Positions 17,218 through 27,470 of a stretch of 64,000 nt of DNA are shown in pieces. The position numbers and the translations under genes are program-made. Position 1 is the first letter of the stretch. Each line of letters begins with the position of its first letter. Source of the DNA: Vibrio ostreae (GTDB taxonomy: Bacteria; Pseudomonadota; Gammaproteobacteria; Enterobacterales; Vibrionaceae); NCBI RefSeq assembly GCF_019226825.1, contig NZ_CP076642.1:930001-994000 (forward strand), written 5' to 3'. The notes under the pieces are model-generated. The model searched no databases, was not told the DNA's origin, and saw nothing but the letters and a program-made list of their open reading frames with translations.

Positions 17218-17967
17218 TTAGCCAAAGTCCCCATTCACATAGCCGCGAGTGCGATCGTCTCTCGGCTCATTAAAGATATTCTGAGTTTCATCGTGTTCCA
17301 CCAGCTCTCCCATCAGGAAGAAGGCCGTGCGATCGGAAATACGACGAGCCTGCTGCATGGAGTGCGTCACAATGACGATGGTGTAGTTCTTCTTCAGCTC
17401 TTCCATCAGCTCTTCAATTTTGTGGGTCGCAATCGGGTCCAGCGCGGACGTCGGTTCATCCATCAGGATCACGTCAGGCTGCATCGCGATAGTACGAGCA
17501 ATACACAAACGTTGCTGCTGCCCACCAGACAGACCAAACGCATGCGACTTAAGACGATCTTTTACTTCATCCCACAGCGCCGCACCGCGTAGCGAGCTTT
17601 CAACCACTTCATCAATGTGTTTTTTGTCTTTGATACCCTGCGCACGCAGGCCGTAAGCAACGTTTTCATAAATGCTCATCGGGAATGGGTTTGGCTTTTG
17701 GAACACCATACCAACGCGAATGCGTAAATCCGCGACATCGATATTGCCATACACGTCGTCGCCGTCCATGGTCAGCTTACCGGTAATTTTAACCCCTTCA
17801 ATCAGGTCATTCATGCGGTTAAGACAACGCAGTAACGTCGATTTACCACAGCCGGACGGGCCGATCAGCGCCGTTACCTGACGAGTCGGGATTGGCAGGT
17901 TGATCGATTTCAGTGCCTGGTTTTCACCGTAAAACAGGTTCAGGTTTTCAATGTTGAATTTGTTCAT
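17218..17967 (-). CDS. pstB: PstB, phosphate ABC transporter ATPase
   Basis: The 249-residue ABC ATPase has Walker [11 protein letters not shown]-loop, signature LSGGQQQRL and Walker [13 protein letters not shown]. It ends with GYVNGDFG, typical of PstB. It energises high-affinity phosphate uptake with PstA and PstC. It is last in a pstS-pstC-pstA-pstB operon on the minus strand, followed by a strong terminator. No phoU follows here, unlike E. coli. Confidence 0.97.
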   Translation of the reverse strand: MNKFNIENLNLFYGENQALKSINLPIPTRQVTALIGPSGCGKSTLLRCLNRMNDLIEGVKITGKLTMDGDDVYGNIDVADLRIRVGMVFQKPNPFPMSIYENVAYGLRAQGIKDKKHIDEVVESSLRGAALWDEVKDRLKSHAFGLSGGQQQRLCIARTIAMQPDVILMDEPTSALDPIATHKIEELMEELKKNYTIVIVTHSMQQARRISDRTAFFLMGELVEHDETQNIFNEPRDDRTRGYVNGDFG

Positions 17968-18017
17968 TGTGTTATCTCTTCAATTCTGTCAGTCGTAGTA
18001 CACGAGTAAATTACGGA

Positions 18018-18881
18018 TTAGTAAGTCGCCGTATTGAATCGCTTGGCGATCAATTTGGTAATCATGTTGATGAGCAACACGACGACAATCAGGACCGTTG
18101 CTGTACCATAAGCCTGGTTCCACTCTTCAACAGTGAACAGCTCGGTAGTCAGCTTGTAAAGGTGAACCGTCAGGGTACGTCCGGAATCCATTAATGAATC
18201 CGGAATACGTGCCACCATGCCTGCGGTCAGAAAGACCGGAGCCGATTCACCGATCACCCGACCGATACTCAGAATGACTGAAGTCAGAATACCTGGCATT
18301 GCGCTTGGCAAAATCAAACGCCAGATAGTATAGATTTTAGAAGCACCAAGGCCGTAGGAGCCTTCACGATAGGTTTGCGGTACAGACATCAACGCTTCTT
18401 CTGTGGTACGGATAATGACGGGCAGAATCAGAATACTCAGCGTCAGCGCGCCCGACAGAATTGAAAAGCCCAGCCCCAGAATCGCAACGAAGAAAGTCAT
18501 ACCAAACAGACCGAAAATAATCGATGGGATACCGGCCAGAGATTCAGTACAGAAACGAATCACCTTAACCAGGCGGCTGCCGACTTTGGCATATTCGGTC
18601 AGGTAAATAGCCGTCATAATACCGAGCGGAGCAGCCACAGCAATAGAGGCCACTACCATATAAATGGTTGAGACGATCATCGGGAAGATACCATGCTCTT
18701 CCCCGGTACGAGTGTAATTGTCGCTGATGAAATTCCAGTCCACGTGCTGCAGGCCGTTAGACAGAATGTACCAGATGATCCAGAACAGAAAACCAACGGT
18801 CAGTGCCGCCGCAATCCAGATCAAGCTGCGCAGTACGTTATCTTTAAATTCACGCGCTTGTTTCAGTTTTACACGATCCAT
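18018..18881 (-). CDS. pstA: PstA, phosphate ABC transporter permease
   Basis: The 287-residue protein has six predicted membrane segments and the ABC permease EAA loop (GLGASKIYTIWRLILPSAMPG). It forms the membrane channel with PstC. It starts five bases after pstC ends and 50 bases before pstB, consistent with one operon. Confidence 0.96.
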   Translation of the reverse strand: MDRVKLKQAREFKDNVLRSLIWIAAALTVGFLFWIIWYILSNGLQHVDWNFISDNYTRTGEEHGIFPMIVSTIYMVVASIAVAAPLGIMTAIYLTEYAKVGSRLVKVIRFCTESLAGIPSIIFGLFGMTFFVAILGLGFSILSGALTLSILILPVIIRTTEEALMSVPQTYREGSYGLGASKIYTIWRLILPSAMPGILTSVILSIGRVIGESAPVFLTAGMVARIPDSLMDSGRTLTVHLYKLTTELFTVEEWNQAYGTATVLIVVVLLINMITKLIAKRFNTATY

Positions 18882-18886
18882 GGGGA

Positions 18887-19819
18887 TTACCTCGCTTTCT
18901 CGCGGTTCAGGTACAGCAATGCCGCATTGAGCATCATGATAAACACCAGCAATACCACGCCGGTGGCATACAGCGCATTGGCGTGAACACCGCTCGCGTA
19001 TGACATTTCGATCGCAATGTTCGCGGTCAGGGTACGCGCAGAATCAAGGATGCCCTGCGGCATCGCCGGCGCATTCCCCATCACCATGATGATCGCCATG
19101 GTTTCACCCAGAGCACGACCAATGCCCAGAATCACGCCGGTCATAATCCCTGAACGAGCAGCAGGCACAAGCAACTTAAAAATGGTGTAGATATTCGATG
19201 CGCCCAGCGCCAGAGAACCTTCTTTATAAGTTTTCGGCACGGCACGAATGGATGTTTCAGAAACGGTAATCACGGTTGGCAGGATCATCACACCCAGCAC
19301 AATAATACCGGCCAGAATGGTGTTACCTGCCGGAACCTGGAAGATGTTCTGAATCAGAGGAACAATGATAACCAGACCAAAGAAGCCGTAAACCACCGAA
19401 GGAATACCTGCCAGCAGCTCTACCGCCGGGCGAATGATGTCCGCGACACGTTTAGGAGCAATCTCAGCGATAAAAATAGCGGTCAGGACACCAATTGGCA
19501 CCCCGACAATCACGGCACCAAAGGTAGAGACAACGGAGGCGACAATCATGGTCGCCACGCCGTACAGTGCCGGTGGCAGCCAGTTTTGGCCCAGAACGAT
19601 ACCGGATACACCGGCTTCCTGAAATGCGGGAATACTTTCCCGGATGATAAAATAAGCAATAATCGCCAGAGAGACGATACCGATGACGGCACTGGTTAAG
19701 AACAAACCGTGGAAAATGCGCTCTCTCCAGTCGATACGCTTTTTCTCACGCAAAGTGCGTTTGGATAGCTGTGTCGATTCACTGTTCATAAGCTGATCAC
19801 TATTTGTCGCGATGGTCAT
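18887..19819 (-). CDS. pstC: PstC, phosphate ABC transporter permease
   Basis: The start at 19819 (MTIATNSDQ) is chosen because AGTGAG lies about seven bases upstream; earlier in-frame starts reach 19876. The roughly 310-residue protein has a charged cytoplasmic N-terminus and six membrane segments. Its EAA loop is LALGASNIYTIFKLLVPAAR. It pairs with PstA and receives phosphate from PstS. Confidence 0.95.
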   Translation of the reverse strand: MTIATNSDQLMNSESTQLSKRTLREKKRIDWRERIFHGLFLTSAVIGIVSLAIIAYFIIRESIPAFQEAGVSGIVLGQNWLPPALYGVATMIVASVVSTFGAVIVGVPIGVLTAIFIAEIAPKRVADIIRPAVELLAGIPSVVYGFFGLVIIVPLIQNIFQVPAGNTILAGIIVLGVMILPTVITVSETSIRAVPKTYKEGSLALGASNIYTIFKLLVPAARSGIMTGVILGIGRALGETMAIIMVMGNAPAMPQGILDSARTLTANIAIEMSYASGVHANALYATGVVLLVFIMMLNAALLYLNREKAR

Positions 19820-19916
19820 ATTCATCTCACTTGTCGAGCGAGTCGATTTGGATTGAAAACGCTCAGCCCTAAGCAAGCGGGCTGAGCAAACTACTGATTG
19901 GTTGTAACGGAATATC

Positions 19917-20741
19917 TTACTTCACAGAGATGTAGTGGTGAGAACCTACGATTTCCTGTGCTTCATCAGTCAGCATCCAATCCAGGAATTTCTGAGTCTC
20001 TGCTGAAGGCTGGCCTTTCTTGTAAAGAACCAGGAATGGACGAGCTACTTTGTAAGAACCGCTCTTCACATTGTCAACACTGGCATTCACACCGTCGATT
20101 GCCAGAGCGTGTACTGAGTTGTCAACCGTACCCAGAGAGATGTAGCCGATTGCGTATGGGTTAGAAGCAACCATAGTTTTCAGGCCACCGTTACCGTTTG
20201 CAACCTGAGCTCGCTGAGAAATCGCAGACACAGTTTTACCAGAAACTTTCATTTTCAGTTCCATGATTTCTTCAAATGCGCCGCGAGTACCTGATGCTGT
20301 GTCACGAGTGATAGCAACGATTGGTTTGTCTTCGCCACCCACTTCTTTCCAGTTAGAGACTTCACCTTTATAAATAGCTGAAACTTGTTCAGCGGTCAGG
20401 CCTTTCACTTTGTTGCTTGGGTTAACCACAACCGCGATACCATCGCGAGCAATGACTTCTTCAACCAGGTTTGATTCTTTTTCAGAATCTTTCAGGTTAC
20501 GAGAAGACATGCCGATATCTGCGCTGCCGTTCTTCGCAGCTTTAATACCCGCTGAAGAACCCGGGCCTTGTACTTCAATAAACACGTCTGAATTCTTTTT
20601 CATGTATGTTTCAGAGAAAACTTCCATCAGTGGTGTTACGCTGCTCGAGCCAACTGCAGAGATGGTCTCTTTTGCTGAAACTGGATTTACTGCCAGAGCA
20701 CCTAGCAGAGCGATTGCACCGATTACTGTCTTTTTCATCAC
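19917..20741 (-). CDS. pstS: PstS, periplasmic phosphate-binding protein
   Basis: The 274-residue protein has a signal peptide ending VSA-KET. The phosphate-binding segments are visible: AVGSSSVTPLME, PGSSAGIKAA and TRDTASGTRGAFEE. It delivers phosphate to PstCA and heads the operon. An AAGGAAATT ribosome site precedes the ATG. A possible Pho box lies upstream. Confidence 0.96.
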   Translation of the reverse strand: MMKKTVIGAIALLGALAVNPVSAKETISAVGSSSVTPLMEVFSETYMKKNSDVFIEVQGPGSSAGIKAAKNGSADIGMSSRNLKDSEKESNLVEEVIARDGIAVVVNPSNKVKGLTAEQVSAIYKGEVSNWKEVGGEDKPIVAITRDTASGTRGAFEEIMELKMKVSGKTVSAISQRAQVANGNGGLKTMVASNPYAIGYISLGTVDNSVHALAIDGVNASVDNVKSGSYKVARPFLVLYKKGQPSAETQKFLDWMLTDEAQEIVGSHHYISVK

Positions 20742-21142
20742 AATTTCCTTTAGTGGCTTTATTGCCGTTGTGTGTCACTTGAACGAGTGTCACTTTAGGC
20801 TGCGAATATGACAATTATGTTTCAATAAATTGAACAGTGCATGACAGAGTGTCATACCGGCAACCAAGGTAAATCAGCACCACAGTTAACTTCGTTAGCA
20901 AAACCAATCACTTAATAAGTGAATTCTGATGCAGCCCGCTTTTATTGATCTTGTGACAAAATCAACAACATTCCTCTGTTGAAACTAAGACCAAAAGGAA
21001 TAAGTCAGATGACTTTTCTATTAAATCCCTATTGATATCTTGTAGTTAGCCGATATCATCAGCGAATTATTTTAATAATCAAAATAACATCCTAGTTAAG
21101 TGTTAATTCATTTTTATCTCATATTTCAGAAGAGGAATTTCA
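20742..21142. other. Divergent control region of pstS and a chemoreceptor gene
   Basis: About 400 AT-rich bases between divergent genes. Apart from the candidate Pho box near 20831-20850 I see no strong dyad and no coding frame. Confidence 0.5.
20831..20850 (-). promoter_or_regulatory. Possible Pho box upstream of pstS
   Basis: On the minus strand, CTGTCAT-GCA-CTGTTCA resembles two PhoB half-sites, about 90-105 bases before the pstS ATG. The spacing is one base short of the E. coli consensus and the second half has a mismatch, so this is tentative. PhoB control is expected for pst operons. Confidence 0.4.
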
Positions 21143-22783
21143 ATGCGCCAGCTACTCAGCGGTTTGTCGATTAAACTGCAGGTGGTGGTACCGGTATTTA
21201 TGACAATGCTGTTACTCATCTCCGGCATTATATACAGTACATCCACCCTTAAAGATGCGTTTCGTGACATGACCCAATCAACCGAAGCGCTGATCAATCA
21301 CAAAGACGAAGTGACTAAAATTATAGACAACACCTATGCAATGCGTATTAGTGCCATCTATAGCTTATTCAAGCCGGAAGAAGTCAAAGTCCTGCCATCC
21401 GTATTAAAACAGCGTCAGAGTGACAACCTGGCTCACCTGCAGTCGATTGGCACTATTCCTGAACTGAACGAAGAAGTGCAACAGCTGAAAAACGCGATGC
21501 AGGATTATGTGGATTACTCAATTAAAACCATGATTCCCCTGCTTAACGTCAAACATCACCAGCAGACTTCAGCCGCATTTGACGCCGAATATACGCGGGC
21601 GATGGATGTGTATCGTGATCAAGGTGCTGTCATGATCAAAGCCATTGATGCTCTGTCAAAAGAGCTTAATCGTTTAGCGCTCGAAAAAGTCCATCTGAGC
21701 GAGGAACACAATCACAGTGTGATGAACATGTCGATAACCGGCCTGATTTTTGTTCTGCTGTTTGCCGCGGCGTTCGCATGGTATCTGGCCGGCGTTATCG
21801 TCACCCCGATTCAAAAGCTGCAAAGTGTGGTGCGTGAAGTTGCACAAGGCAACCTGTTAGTAAACGCAGACGAAGACGGTGATAACGAAGTGACGCTGCT
21901 GGCACGTGATGTCAACAGTACCGTGACTCAGTTGCGCAGCACTGTCGGCGCATTGGTACGCATCAGTGATGACGTGGCCTCTTCGGCAACGGAACTGGCT
22001 GCGGTAATGACGCAGTCCAGCGTGAACTCCGATCAGGAAAAACAGGAAGTCGAGCAAGTTGCTTCAGCGGTAAACCAGATGGAAATTGCCGCCAGCACCG
22101 TGACCGATAACGCGACTCAGGCCGATCAGGCCGCTAAGAGTGCCAACCAGCAGGCACAAAGCAGTATGGCCATGTTTGAACAGAGCAACCGTGCTAACGC
22201 GCTGATGGCTGACAAACTGGGTGATGCAGCCAACGTGGTGAACAACCTGAAAGAGCAGTCCGAAAAAATCGGCAAAGTGATTGAAGTGATTCAGGGCATA
22301 TCTGAACAGACTAACCTACTGGCGCTGAATGCAGCCATCGAGGCTGCGCGTGCCGGCGAAAGCGGACGCGGCTTTGCCGTGGTTGCCGACGAAGTGCGTA
22401 TGCTGGCAGCTCGAACCCAGGATTCGACGAAAGAAATCCAGGCCATTATTGAAGACCTGCAGGATCAATCCGGTATCGCCAACGACAGCATGAACTCCAG
22501 CCTGAAAATGCTGGAAGAGAACCAATCTCTGTCAGCACAGGTCAGCGGTGCCCTGCAAGCGATTAACCAGGCGATCGCAGAACTGAGTGCGCTCAATACC
22601 CAGGTTGCATCAGCGTCTGAAGAGCAAAATCAGGTTACCTCAGATATTAACCGTAACCTGGGCAATATTTATGACCTGGTGAGCCAGAATGTCACCGGCA
22701 TTACCCAATCAGCCACCGCCAGCCAGGAACTATCCGCCCTGGCCGAACAGCAGAAACAGCAGTTGGATTATTTTAAGGTATAG
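21143..22783 (+). CDS. Methyl-accepting chemotaxis protein
   Basis: The 546-residue chemoreceptor has a membrane segment near 10-30, a periplasmic helical ligand domain of about 160 residues, a second membrane segment near 195-215, a HAMP domain and a signalling domain. The hairpin tip reads [19 protein letters not shown]. The ligand domain resembles a four-helix bundle and gives no ligand clue. It is divergent from pstS; a phosphate role would be speculation. Confidence 0.93.
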   Translation: MRQLLSGLSIKLQVVVPVFMTMLLLISGIIYSTSTLKDAFRDMTQSTEALINHKDEVTKIIDNTYAMRISAIYSLFKPEEVKVLPSVLKQRQSDNLAHLQSIGTIPELNEEVQQLKNAMQDYVDYSIKTMIPLLNVKHHQQTSAAFDAEYTRAMDVYRDQGAVMIKAIDALSKELNRLALEKVHLSEEHNHSVMNMSITGLIFVLLFAAAFAWYLAGVIVTPIQKLQSVVREVAQGNLLVNADEDGDNEVTLLARDVNSTVTQLRSTVGALVRISDDVASSATELAAVMTQSSVNSDQEKQEVEQVASAVNQMEIAASTVTDNATQADQAAKSANQQAQSSMAMFEQSNRANALMADKLGDAANVVNNLKEQSEKIGKVIEVIQGISEQTNLLALNAAIEAARAGESGRGFAVVADEVRMLAARTQDSTKEIQAIIEDLQDQSGIANDSMNSSLKMLEENQSLSAQVSGALQAINQAIAELSALNTQVASASEEQNQVTSDINRNLGNIYDLVSQNVTGITQSATASQELSALAEQQKQQLDYFKV

Positions 22784-22802
22784 AAATACCCGCTTTCACT
22801 CA

Positions 22803-22842
22803 AAATAATCAGGCCGCCCCTGCAAAGGGCGGCCTGATTATT
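22803..22842. terminator. Bidirectional terminator between the chemoreceptor and DEAD-box genes
   Basis: AATAATCAGGCCGCCC / GGGCGGCCTGATTATT, a long perfect hairpin with flanking A and T runs, serves both convergent genes. Confidence 0.9.
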
Positions 22843-22893
22843 TACCGATAACACTGACTAATTGTTGAACCAACCGGCTTGACTGAACAGTCA

Positions 22894-24228
22894 TTACTCG
22901 CCGTCATCAACCTTAGGGGCAACTTTCTTTTTCGGAATAAAGACCGAATCACCGACTGCCACATGATCATAGAAACCTTTATCGCGTTTGACCGGTTTCT
23001 TCGCGACTTTCTTCGCCTGAGGTTTCGCTTTCGCGTTGCGTGCCGTAACCTTGTCATTCTGTGCCTGACGCGGTTTCAACCCTTTAAACTTACCTTGCAG
23101 GCCTTCCAGCACATCAAACTGAAGATCCTGTTGCAAAAAGGCCTCAACCCGCTTAAAGCTGTCCCAGTCTTTCGGCCCGACCAGAGAAACTGCATCGCCT
23201 TTATTGCCGGCACGACCGGTACGACCAACCCTGTGTACATACTCTTCCGTATGTTTAGGCATATCAAAGTTAATCACGTGGGTGACATTCGCGATATCCA
23301 GACCGCGCGAAGCAACATCGGTGGTCACCAGAATCTTAAATACCGCACGCTCAAACTGACTCATGATGGTATTGCGCTGCGTCTGATTCAGGTTACCGCT
23401 CAGTGCCACCGCTTTGAGTTTTTGCTCGTTCAACTTGGCAGTCAGGCGCTCGGTATCGTTGCGGGTCGCAGTAAAAATAATGACCTGACGATAATCGGCA
23501 TCACTGAGCACACGTTCCAGTAACGCCTCTTTGTGATCAAGATGATCACACAGATAAAAACGTTGGGTAATATCTTTGTGCTGTTCGTTGGCACCACCAA
23601 TTGCAATGCGCTTCGGCTCATTCAGCATTTCATACGCAATGTCATTCACCTGAGCATGATCCAACGTCGCAGAGAACATCAGGGTCTGGCGGCGACGGTG
23701 CTTTGCCACGTTGTGGATATGACGCAACTGAGGAGCAAAACCCAGATCCAGCATGCGGTCCGCTTCATCGAGGATCAGGGTGTCCAGACCTTCCAGAAAC
23801 AGTGAACGATGCTCAAGGTGGTCAGCGAGACGTCCGGGAGTCGCTACGATGAATTTCGGGCCACGGCGCAGTGCCTTAACCTGGTCATTGAAGTTTTCAC
23901 CACCGGTAATAAGGGTCGCGGTATAGCTCAGTCCCGACAGCACTGAACGCAGTTCACTGTACACTTGCTTGGCAAGTTCACGGGTAGGTACCAGAATCAA
24001 ACCACGCGGATCGCGAGCAGACAATGCCTTGGTTTTTAATGCTTTATGCAGCATCGGCAACAAAAAGGCTAGCGTTTTACCCGAACCCGTTTTGGATGAA
24101 GCCAGAAGATCTTTTCCGGCTATAGCAACAGGAATAGCCTGCTGTTGGATTTGGGTCGCCTGCTTGAAATCATAATGTGCCAGTGTTTTCAGTAAGCGAT
24201 TATCTAAACCTAAGTCTTTGAACTGCAA
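22894..24228 (-). CDS. DEAD-box ATP-dependent RNA helicase
   Basis: A TTG start at 24228 is inferred because GGAG lies six bases before it, giving MQFKDLGLD and about 444 residues; the frame also reads back to 24252. It has the Q motif, ASSKTGSGKT, PTRELA, TPGR, DEAD, SAT and HRVGRTGRAG. The basic Lys/Arg-rich tail is typical of RNA-binding members. The helicase probably remodels structured RNA in ribosome assembly or cold adaptation; the subfamily is not certain. Confidence 0.9.
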   Translation of the reverse strand: MQFKDLGLDNRLLKTLAHYDFKQATQIQQQAIPVAIAGKDLLASSKTGSGKTLAFLLPMLHKALKTKALSARDPRGLILVPTRELAKQVYSELRSVLSGLSYTATLITGGENFNDQVKALRRGPKFIVATPGRLADHLEHRSLFLEGLDTLILDEADRMLDLGFAPQLRHIHNVAKHRRRQTLMFSATLDHAQVNDIAYEMLNEPKRIAIGGANEQHKDITQRFYLCDHLDHKEALLERVLSDADYRQVIIFTATRNDTERLTAKLNEQKLKAVALSGNLNQTQRNTIMSQFERAVFKILVTTDVASRGLDIANVTHVINFDMPKHTEEYVHRVGRTGRAGNKGDAVSLVGPKDWDSFKRVEAFLQQDLQFDVLEGLQGKFKGLKPRQAQNDKVTARNAKAKPQAKKVAKKPVKRDKGFYDHVAVGDSVFIPKKKVAPKVDDGE

Positions 24229-24674
24229 AGGATTCTCCAATATCGTTATCAAGCCTTGCGCCGCAAGGCAGGGGTCAAAATTAAAAACGCGGTATGATAA
24301 CGCGAATAGAACATCAATAGATAGAGATCACACAAAATAATCTGGTTTTCATTACGGTTAAGCCTCTCCTGCCTTCATTAGCCCCCCCATAAACCTTCAT
24401 CAAAACAAGGATAAAGCTCTCAAAGCCTTATACGTTAAGGCTTGTGTGATTCCCATCTATACTTAATTTAGCCCAAAATCGGCCTTTAGATAATGAAGCA
24501 AAGCAAGACTCAGCTTGAGATGAAGGTCAATTATTTGATTAATTGGTAAAAATTTGGATTATTTTGACTTTTTCCCGGTAGTCGAAGGCTAAAATAGTGT
24601 CTACACTTTAATTCGTCACTATATGGGCAAAAATGTATAGGGCGTTTTTGATAAATGTAAACAAGGAGTTCAGC
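24229..24674. other. Gene-free stretch between the helicase and lpp genes
   Basis: Divergent promoters must lie here. A small dyad AAGCCTTA / TAAGGCTT sits at 24423-24443. A possible lpp promoter has TAAAAT near 24592 and TTGACT upstream, with long spacing. No coding frame is supported. Confidence 0.5.
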
Positions 24675-24944
24675 ATGAACAAAATGTTAATCGCAGCTGC
24701 AGCGTCATCTGTACTAGTACTGGCTGGCTGTGCATCAGGTCCAGACGAAGCAACCTCTTCTAAACTGGATCAACTTAGCAACCAAGTAAGCGATCTGAGC
24801 AATCAAGTATCTTCTCTGCAAAACAGCCAATCTCAAATGATGTCTAAGCTGAATGCAACTTCTGATGCTGCAATGTCAGCTCAGGAAGAAGCTGCACGTG
24901 CAAACGAGCGCATTGACAATATCGCACAGTCTTACACCAAGTAA
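24675..24944 (+). CDS. lpp: Lpp, major outer-membrane (Braun) lipoprotein
   Basis: The start at 24675 is supported by AAGGAG. The 89-residue precursor has a lipoprotein signal with lipobox LAGC, then heptad repeats (SNQVSDLSNQVSSL) forming a trimeric coiled coil, and a C-terminal Lys. Lpp anchors the outer membrane to peptidoglycan through that Lys, attached by L,D-transpeptidases. An ldtA-type gene lies immediately downstream on the other strand. A strong terminator follows. Confidence 0.92.
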   Translation: MNKMLIAAAASSVLVLAGCASGPDEATSSKLDQLSNQVSDLSNQVSSLQNSQSQMMSKLNATSDAAMSAQEEAARANERIDNIAQSYTK

Positions 24945-24959
24945 GCCTTTGTAGAATTG

Positions 24960-24988
24960 AAAAAGAGCCTCTGATGAGGCTCTTTTTT
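24960..24988 (+). terminator. Terminator of lpp
   Basis: AAGAGCCTC / GAGGCTCTT hairpin ending in six T. Confidence 0.88.
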
Positions 24989-25097
24989 ATGTCTGCATTC
25001 AGCGCTAACTTGTTGACTGTGACAAAACATCTGACTAAATGGCCAGCGGCAACACGGCGACAAATGATAAACGTGTTCAACGGCAGAAAAACAGTGC

Positions 25098-26030
25098 TCA
25101 GTTGACCTCGGCAGTTTCCGTTTTCAGGTCCGGTGCGACCACTTCAACCGGTACCCCGTTTTGAGCCAGAATCACTGCGCGCGCTTTTGTGTCAGATTTA
25201 TTGAATTCATCCATCCACCATTTCAGCTCCATTGGCATCGCCAGAGATTTCTTACTGCCGTCGCTGCGGGTCAGTGGTTCATGCGCTTCGACAAACACGC
25301 TGCGATCCGGTTCCAGTGCCACTTTGACCGGCTCGTCGATGACACGTACTTTTTCGCCGCGATCAACCTGCTGGAATAACCATTCAATGTCTTTCGGCTC
25401 CATACGAATACAGCCTGAGCTGACGCGCAATCCAATGCCAAAATCTTTGTTAGTACCATGGATCAGATATTCACCATGCCCATAACCAAGACGCAAGGCG
25501 TATTCACCCAATGGGTTATCCGGGCCGGCCGGCACGACTGCGGGCAGTTCGATCCCTTTCTTACGATATTCCTGGCGAATATTTTCAGTTGGCGTCCAGG
25601 TCGGAGCCGGACGTTTCTGACTGATCACAGTTTGCATTTCTGGCGTGTCACGCCCGATCCGGCCAATACCGACCGGGAAAATATGGACTTTGCCTGAGTC
25701 AGGCTCGAAATAGTACAAACGCAATTCGGCCAGATTAACCACAATGCCTTCGTAAGGAACATCCGGTAAAATCACCTGGGAGGGAATGGTCAGGACATAG
25801 CCTTCCTGCGGCAAAAACGGGTCAACCCCTTTGTTGGCGGCCATCAGAGCCAGGAAACCCACATCATAGTGCTTGGCAATATTGGCCAGTGTCTCCCCTT
25901 TCTCAATCACATGGTATTGAGTATGGCCGACCATGCTGCTGCCTTCATGGGGCAAATCGTAAGTCGCAGCCCACGCACTGGTTGCAAAACTGGTGGTCAA
26001 TGCTCCCCACAGCAATAACTTACGTAACAT
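25098..26030 (-). CDS. ldtA: L,D-transpeptidase of the LdtA/YcfS type
   Basis: The 310-residue protein has a signal peptide, a LysM domain (about 38-85, HVIEKGETLANIAKHYDVG) and a YkuD domain (about 95-240). The catalytic stretch is HGTNKDFGIG followed by SSGCIRM, with Cys as nucleophile. It makes 3-3 crosslinks or attaches Lpp in the periplasm; the adjacent lpp gene fits the second role. The position agrees with V. cholerae VCA0058. Its start overlaps the photolyase stop by about 11 bases. Confidence 0.93.
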   Translation of the reverse strand: MLRKLLLWGALTTSFATSAWAATYDLPHEGSSMVGHTQYHVIEKGETLANIAKHYDVGFLALMAANKGVDPFLPQEGYVLTIPSQVILPDVPYEGIVVNLAELRLYYFEPDSGKVHIFPVGIGRIGRDTPEMQTVISQKRPAPTWTPTENIRQEYRKKGIELPAVVPAGPDNPLGEYALRLGYGHGEYLIHGTNKDFGIGLRVSSGCIRMEPKDIEWLFQQVDRGEKVRVIDEPVKVALEPDRSVFVEAHEPLTRSDGSKKSLAMPMELKWWMDEFNKSDTKARAVILAQNGVPVEVVAPDLKTETAEVN

Positions 26031-27447
26031 GATCGCTATTATCCTTCGCTTCTTTATATAAGCGTAAGGTTACTTCTCTTTCCGCTTTGTGATCAACTAT
26101 TGGCTGCGGATATAACAGAGAGTTAACACCGGACCAGAGCCATGGCGCGTGAATATACTTTTCCGGCACCTGATTGAGCTCTTCGATCCACTGGCGAATA
26201 AAGCGCCCTTGCGGATCAAACTTTTCACTCTGGGTCACAGGGTTGAAGATACGAAAGTAGGGCTGTCCATCGCAACCGGTGGAAGCACACCACTGCCAGC
26301 CACCATTATTGGCTGCATAATCACCATCAATAAGCTGTTGCATAAAGTAGCGCTCACCCCAGCGCCAGTCGATGTGTAGATCTTTGGTCAGAAAACTGGC
26401 GACAATCATGCGCAGCCGATTATGCATCCAACCAGTCTGGTTGAGCTGACGCATCGCAGCATCAACAATCGGATAGCCGGTTTTGCCTTCACACCAACGG
26501 CGGAATTTCTCCTCATCCTGCCACCATTCCAGGCGGGCGCCCCAATCGAGAAAATCTTTGCTCTTCGACAGACGTGGTTCAAACACCAATAAGTGCTGGT
26601 AAAACTCGCGCCAAATCAGTTCACTGAGCCAGGTCTGCGCCCCTTCCGACAACGCGCCCATATCAGATTCTGCATACAGACGAGCAATACACTGACGAGC
26701 CGACAGGGCACCGATCGCCAAATAAGGGGAAAGCGTACTGGTGGCCGCGCGAGCAGGAAAATCCCTCAGTTGCTTGTAATCCGTCACCTGCTCCTGACAA
26801 AACGCGCGCAGGCGTTGACGCAAATCATCAAATTCAACCGGCCAGTCGCTGCTGTCCACTCGCGGGTAAGAAAAAGGCTGCGTGTCATCCCATACCAACA
26901 CGCTAAGAGAGGCATCCAGCACCCAACACGCGGCTTTAACCGGTGACTCAATTCTCGGCGGAGAGAAACGTGTTAGCCAGGCACGCTTAAACGGCGTGAA
27001 CACTTTGAAATAAGCCCCCTGCTTATTGAGCACGCTGCCGGGCGCCAGAACGCATTTATCGTGTTCCGAGTGCCAGTCAATTCCTTTCGCCGTCAGCAAT
27101 TCAGCAGCCAGAGCATCACGCTGCTGTTCATTGAGCTCATAATCTCGATTCACCAGCACCTGGCCCGCATCGAGTTGCTGCGCTATGTCGGCAACACACT
27201 CAGCAGCCTGGTTAAAGTCATCGACTTCTTTATACAGCAGCGGAATGTTCAGCGCCTGCAACTCGCGCTGCAACGCGAACAAGCGGCGGTAAATGAGATC
27301 GGCCTGAACCGGCGCCAAATCATGTTGCTGCCACTGAGCAGGCGTCGCGATAAACAGTGCACATACCGCTTCACCACTGCTGATCGCTTGATTAAGCGCG
27401 CCGTTATCTACCGAGCGTAAATCGCGACGTAACCACACCAGCTTCAT
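26020..27447 (-). CDS. phrB: Deoxyribodipyrimidine (CPD) photolyase
   Basis: The 475-residue class I photolyase opens KLVWLRRDLRSVDN (antenna-binding domain). It carries FAD-binding motifs in the C-terminal half, including WRWGERYFMQQLIDGD and NNGGWQWCASTGCDGQPYFR. It repairs UV pyrimidine dimers with blue light. It lies in a minus-strand operon with a MerR-type regulator and a YbgA-like gene upstream and ldtA overlapping downstream. Confidence 0.95.
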   Translation of the reverse strand: MKLVWLRRDLRSVDNGALNQAISSGEAVCALFIATPAQWQQHDLAPVQADLIYRRLFALQRELQALNIPLLYKEVDDFNQAAECVADIAQQLDAGQVLVNRDYELNEQQRDALAAELLTAKGIDWHSEHDKCVLAPGSVLNKQGAYFKVFTPFKRAWLTRFSPPRIESPVKAACWVLDASLSVLVWDDTQPFSYPRVDSSDWPVEFDDLRQRLRAFCQEQVTDYKQLRDFPARAATSTLSPYLAIGALSARQCIARLYAESDMGALSEGAQTWLSELIWREFYQHLLVFEPRLSKSKDFLDWGARLEWWQDEEKFRRWCEGKTGYPIVDAAMRQLNQTGWMHNRLRMIVASFLTKDLHIDWRWGERYFMQQLIDGDYAANNGGWQWCASTGCDGQPYFRIFNPVTQSEKFDPQGRFIRQWIEELNQVPEKYIHAPWLWSGVNSLLYPQPIVDHKAEREVTLRLYKEAKDNSDHVT

Positions 27448-27470
27448 ATCGGTTCCTCTTCAAAACAGGC

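Noticed and set aside
24423..24443. AAGCCTTA / TAAGGCTT dyad as a terminator
   Set aside because: No T-tract on either side, and it lies upstream of both divergent genes; at most a regulator site.
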